Shown: positions 63,084 to 64,000 of the stretch, one piece after another | Layout of the letters: each line of letters opens with the position of its first letter | How positions within the stretch are numbered: position 1 is the first letter of the stretch | Assembly (NCBI GenBank): GCA_958450365.1 | Contig: CAUEEP010000742.1 | Location: 3,268,501-3,332,500 of the forward strand | DNA: 64,000 nt | Source of the DNA: Mesorhabditis belari | Taxonomy: Eukaryota > Nematoda > Chromadorea > Rhabditida > Rhabditidae | Direction: 5' to 3' | Notes under the pieces: model-generated | What the model saw: the letters and a program-made list of their open reading frames with translations, nothing else | What the model was told of the DNA's origin: nothing | Databases searched by the model: none | Translations under genes and position numbers: made by a program

Positions 63084-63898
63084 CTGTATTCTCTCTAATA
63101 GTAGTGCACTCGGGCGAGCCGAGTTGATGACTATTTTACGGTTTCCAAGTTTTTCACAGAAGCTCAACACTCTAATCCCCCACTAGAGCTCATCGTCAGC
63201 TACATTTTCTGACCCCACATCAATAGGTTGTGATAAGCGGTTCTCGAGATTTTGAGGAATTTAGGGGACGCTCAGGGTGCACCCCAGCGAGCCGAGTTGA
63301 CGACGATTTTACGGTTTCAAAGCTTTTGCAGAAGCTTAACCCTCGAATCCCCCACTAGATCTCATCGTCAGCTTCATTTTCCGATCCCACATCGATAGGT
63401 TCTGATAAGCGGTTCTCGAGATTTCGAGCAATTTAGGTGAAGCTCAGGCTGCACTACTATTAGGAAAACGACGGTACTCATCGTTTTTCAAGTTTCAAAC
63501 GAATCCTCTTCAAAATGAACGTGAGGTTCTCAGCTGTGGTTGTCTGATTGCTCAGATTGTCTCATTGAAGGGAAATGAAAAGCCAAAATGAGCTAGATAG
63601 GGATGAAAAGGATGAAAAAGAGAAGCGGATGGGAGATCTGAAGTCTCTTCTGAAGTGAGAAGTTTTTTCGGGATTGAGGCACTAGGTGAGGGAGGGGAAT
63701 GGATTGGTGGGGCAGCCGAGTTGACGACGATTTTACGGCTTCAAAGCTTTTGCAGAAGTTCAACCCTCGAATCCCCCACAAGATCTCATCGTCAGCTACA
63801 TTTTCCGATCCCACATCGATAGGTTCTGATAAGCGGTTCTCGAGATTTCGAGGAATTTAGGTGAAGCTCAGGCTGCACTACTATTAGAGAAAATACGG
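63084..63898. mobile_element. Pogo-type MITE, 815 bp, with three internal copies of a 170-bp unit
   Basis: The ends are CTGTATTCTCTCTAATAGTA and the inverse of CCGTATTTTCTCTAATAGTA, flanked by TA, matching the 9.6-kb pogo-like element. Internal units at about 63112-63280, 63282-63460 and 63707-63880 each contain GAGCCGAGTTGA, CGGTTCTCGAGATTT and GTGCACT-like ends. The second ends in a solo right terminus (CTACTATTAGGAAAACGACG at 63451), so the element looks like a nested or tandem copy. It lies in a slo-1 intron. Confidence 0.8.
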
Positions 63899-64000
63899 TA
63901 TATAAATCCCTTTCTTTTTCAGCAATAGATTTCTTTAAAAAGTCGATTAGTTCAACTTTAAACAAAACTTACTTGTATTTTTTTGTTTTTTTTTTGTTTT

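Overview
This is a eukaryotic window and almost certainly a nematode. Introns are mostly 40-60 bp with TTTTCAG or TTTTTAG acceptors, candidate trans-splice acceptors lie just 5' of several ATGs, and the conserved proteins read as rhabditid-type orthologues. I reconstructed gene models by hand from splice signals, reading phase and protein-family motifs. No search was run, so orthologue names rest on recognition of family motifs.

Layout: 2.1-5.3 kb, a 20-exon polypeptide GalNAc-transferase (minus strand). 5.5-7.2 kb, eEF1A (minus strand), 149 bp upstream of the GalNAc-transferase and plausibly its operon partner. 8.1-9.3 kb, ribosomal protein S14 (plus strand), divergent from eEF1A. 9.6-10.8 kb, a decayed pogo-like transposon. 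11.7-13.9 kb, mitochondrial-type L-threonine dehydrogenase (minus strand). 16.4-18.6 kb, a HAD-hydrolase fragment and a dead integrase gene. 19.0-21.6 kb, a secreted two-domain C-type lectin protein (minus strand) with a piggyBac element in one intron. 24.4-27.8 kb, a protein kinase with a 526-residue unrecognised C-terminal region (minus strand). 28.3-33.2 kb, a cluster of hAT-like, pogo-like, mariner and TTAA-flanked elements around a small repetitive secreted peptide gene. 33.4-35.1 kb, a HAD-like hydrolase (minus strand). 36.1-39.8 kb, two insertions, each bracketed by direct repeats of about 210 bp. 40.5-44.1 kb, a CRAL-TRIO/GOLD Sec14-like protein (plus strand). 44-49 kb, repeat-rich DNA with no firm gene. 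49.0-62.9 kb, the 3' two thirds of the BK potassium channel slo-1 (minus strand, 5' end outside the window), including a pair of mutually exclusive exons. 63.1-63.9 kb, a MITE in the next slo-1 intron.

The genes do not form a pathway. eEF1A and RPS-14 are translation genes. The GalNAc-transferase acts in the Golgi, the lectin and the small repeat peptide are secreted, and threonine dehydrogenase is mitochondrial. The strongest unusual signals are the two repeat-insert-repeat structures at 36.1-36.9 and 37.9-39.8 kb, a composite MITE that carries host DNA, many minisatellites (one or more in most large slo-1 introns) that share an AGCT core despite unrelated units, two partial exon-plus-donor duplications in slo-1, a GC-AG intron in the GalNAc-transferase gene, and a kinase tail with an internal duplication.
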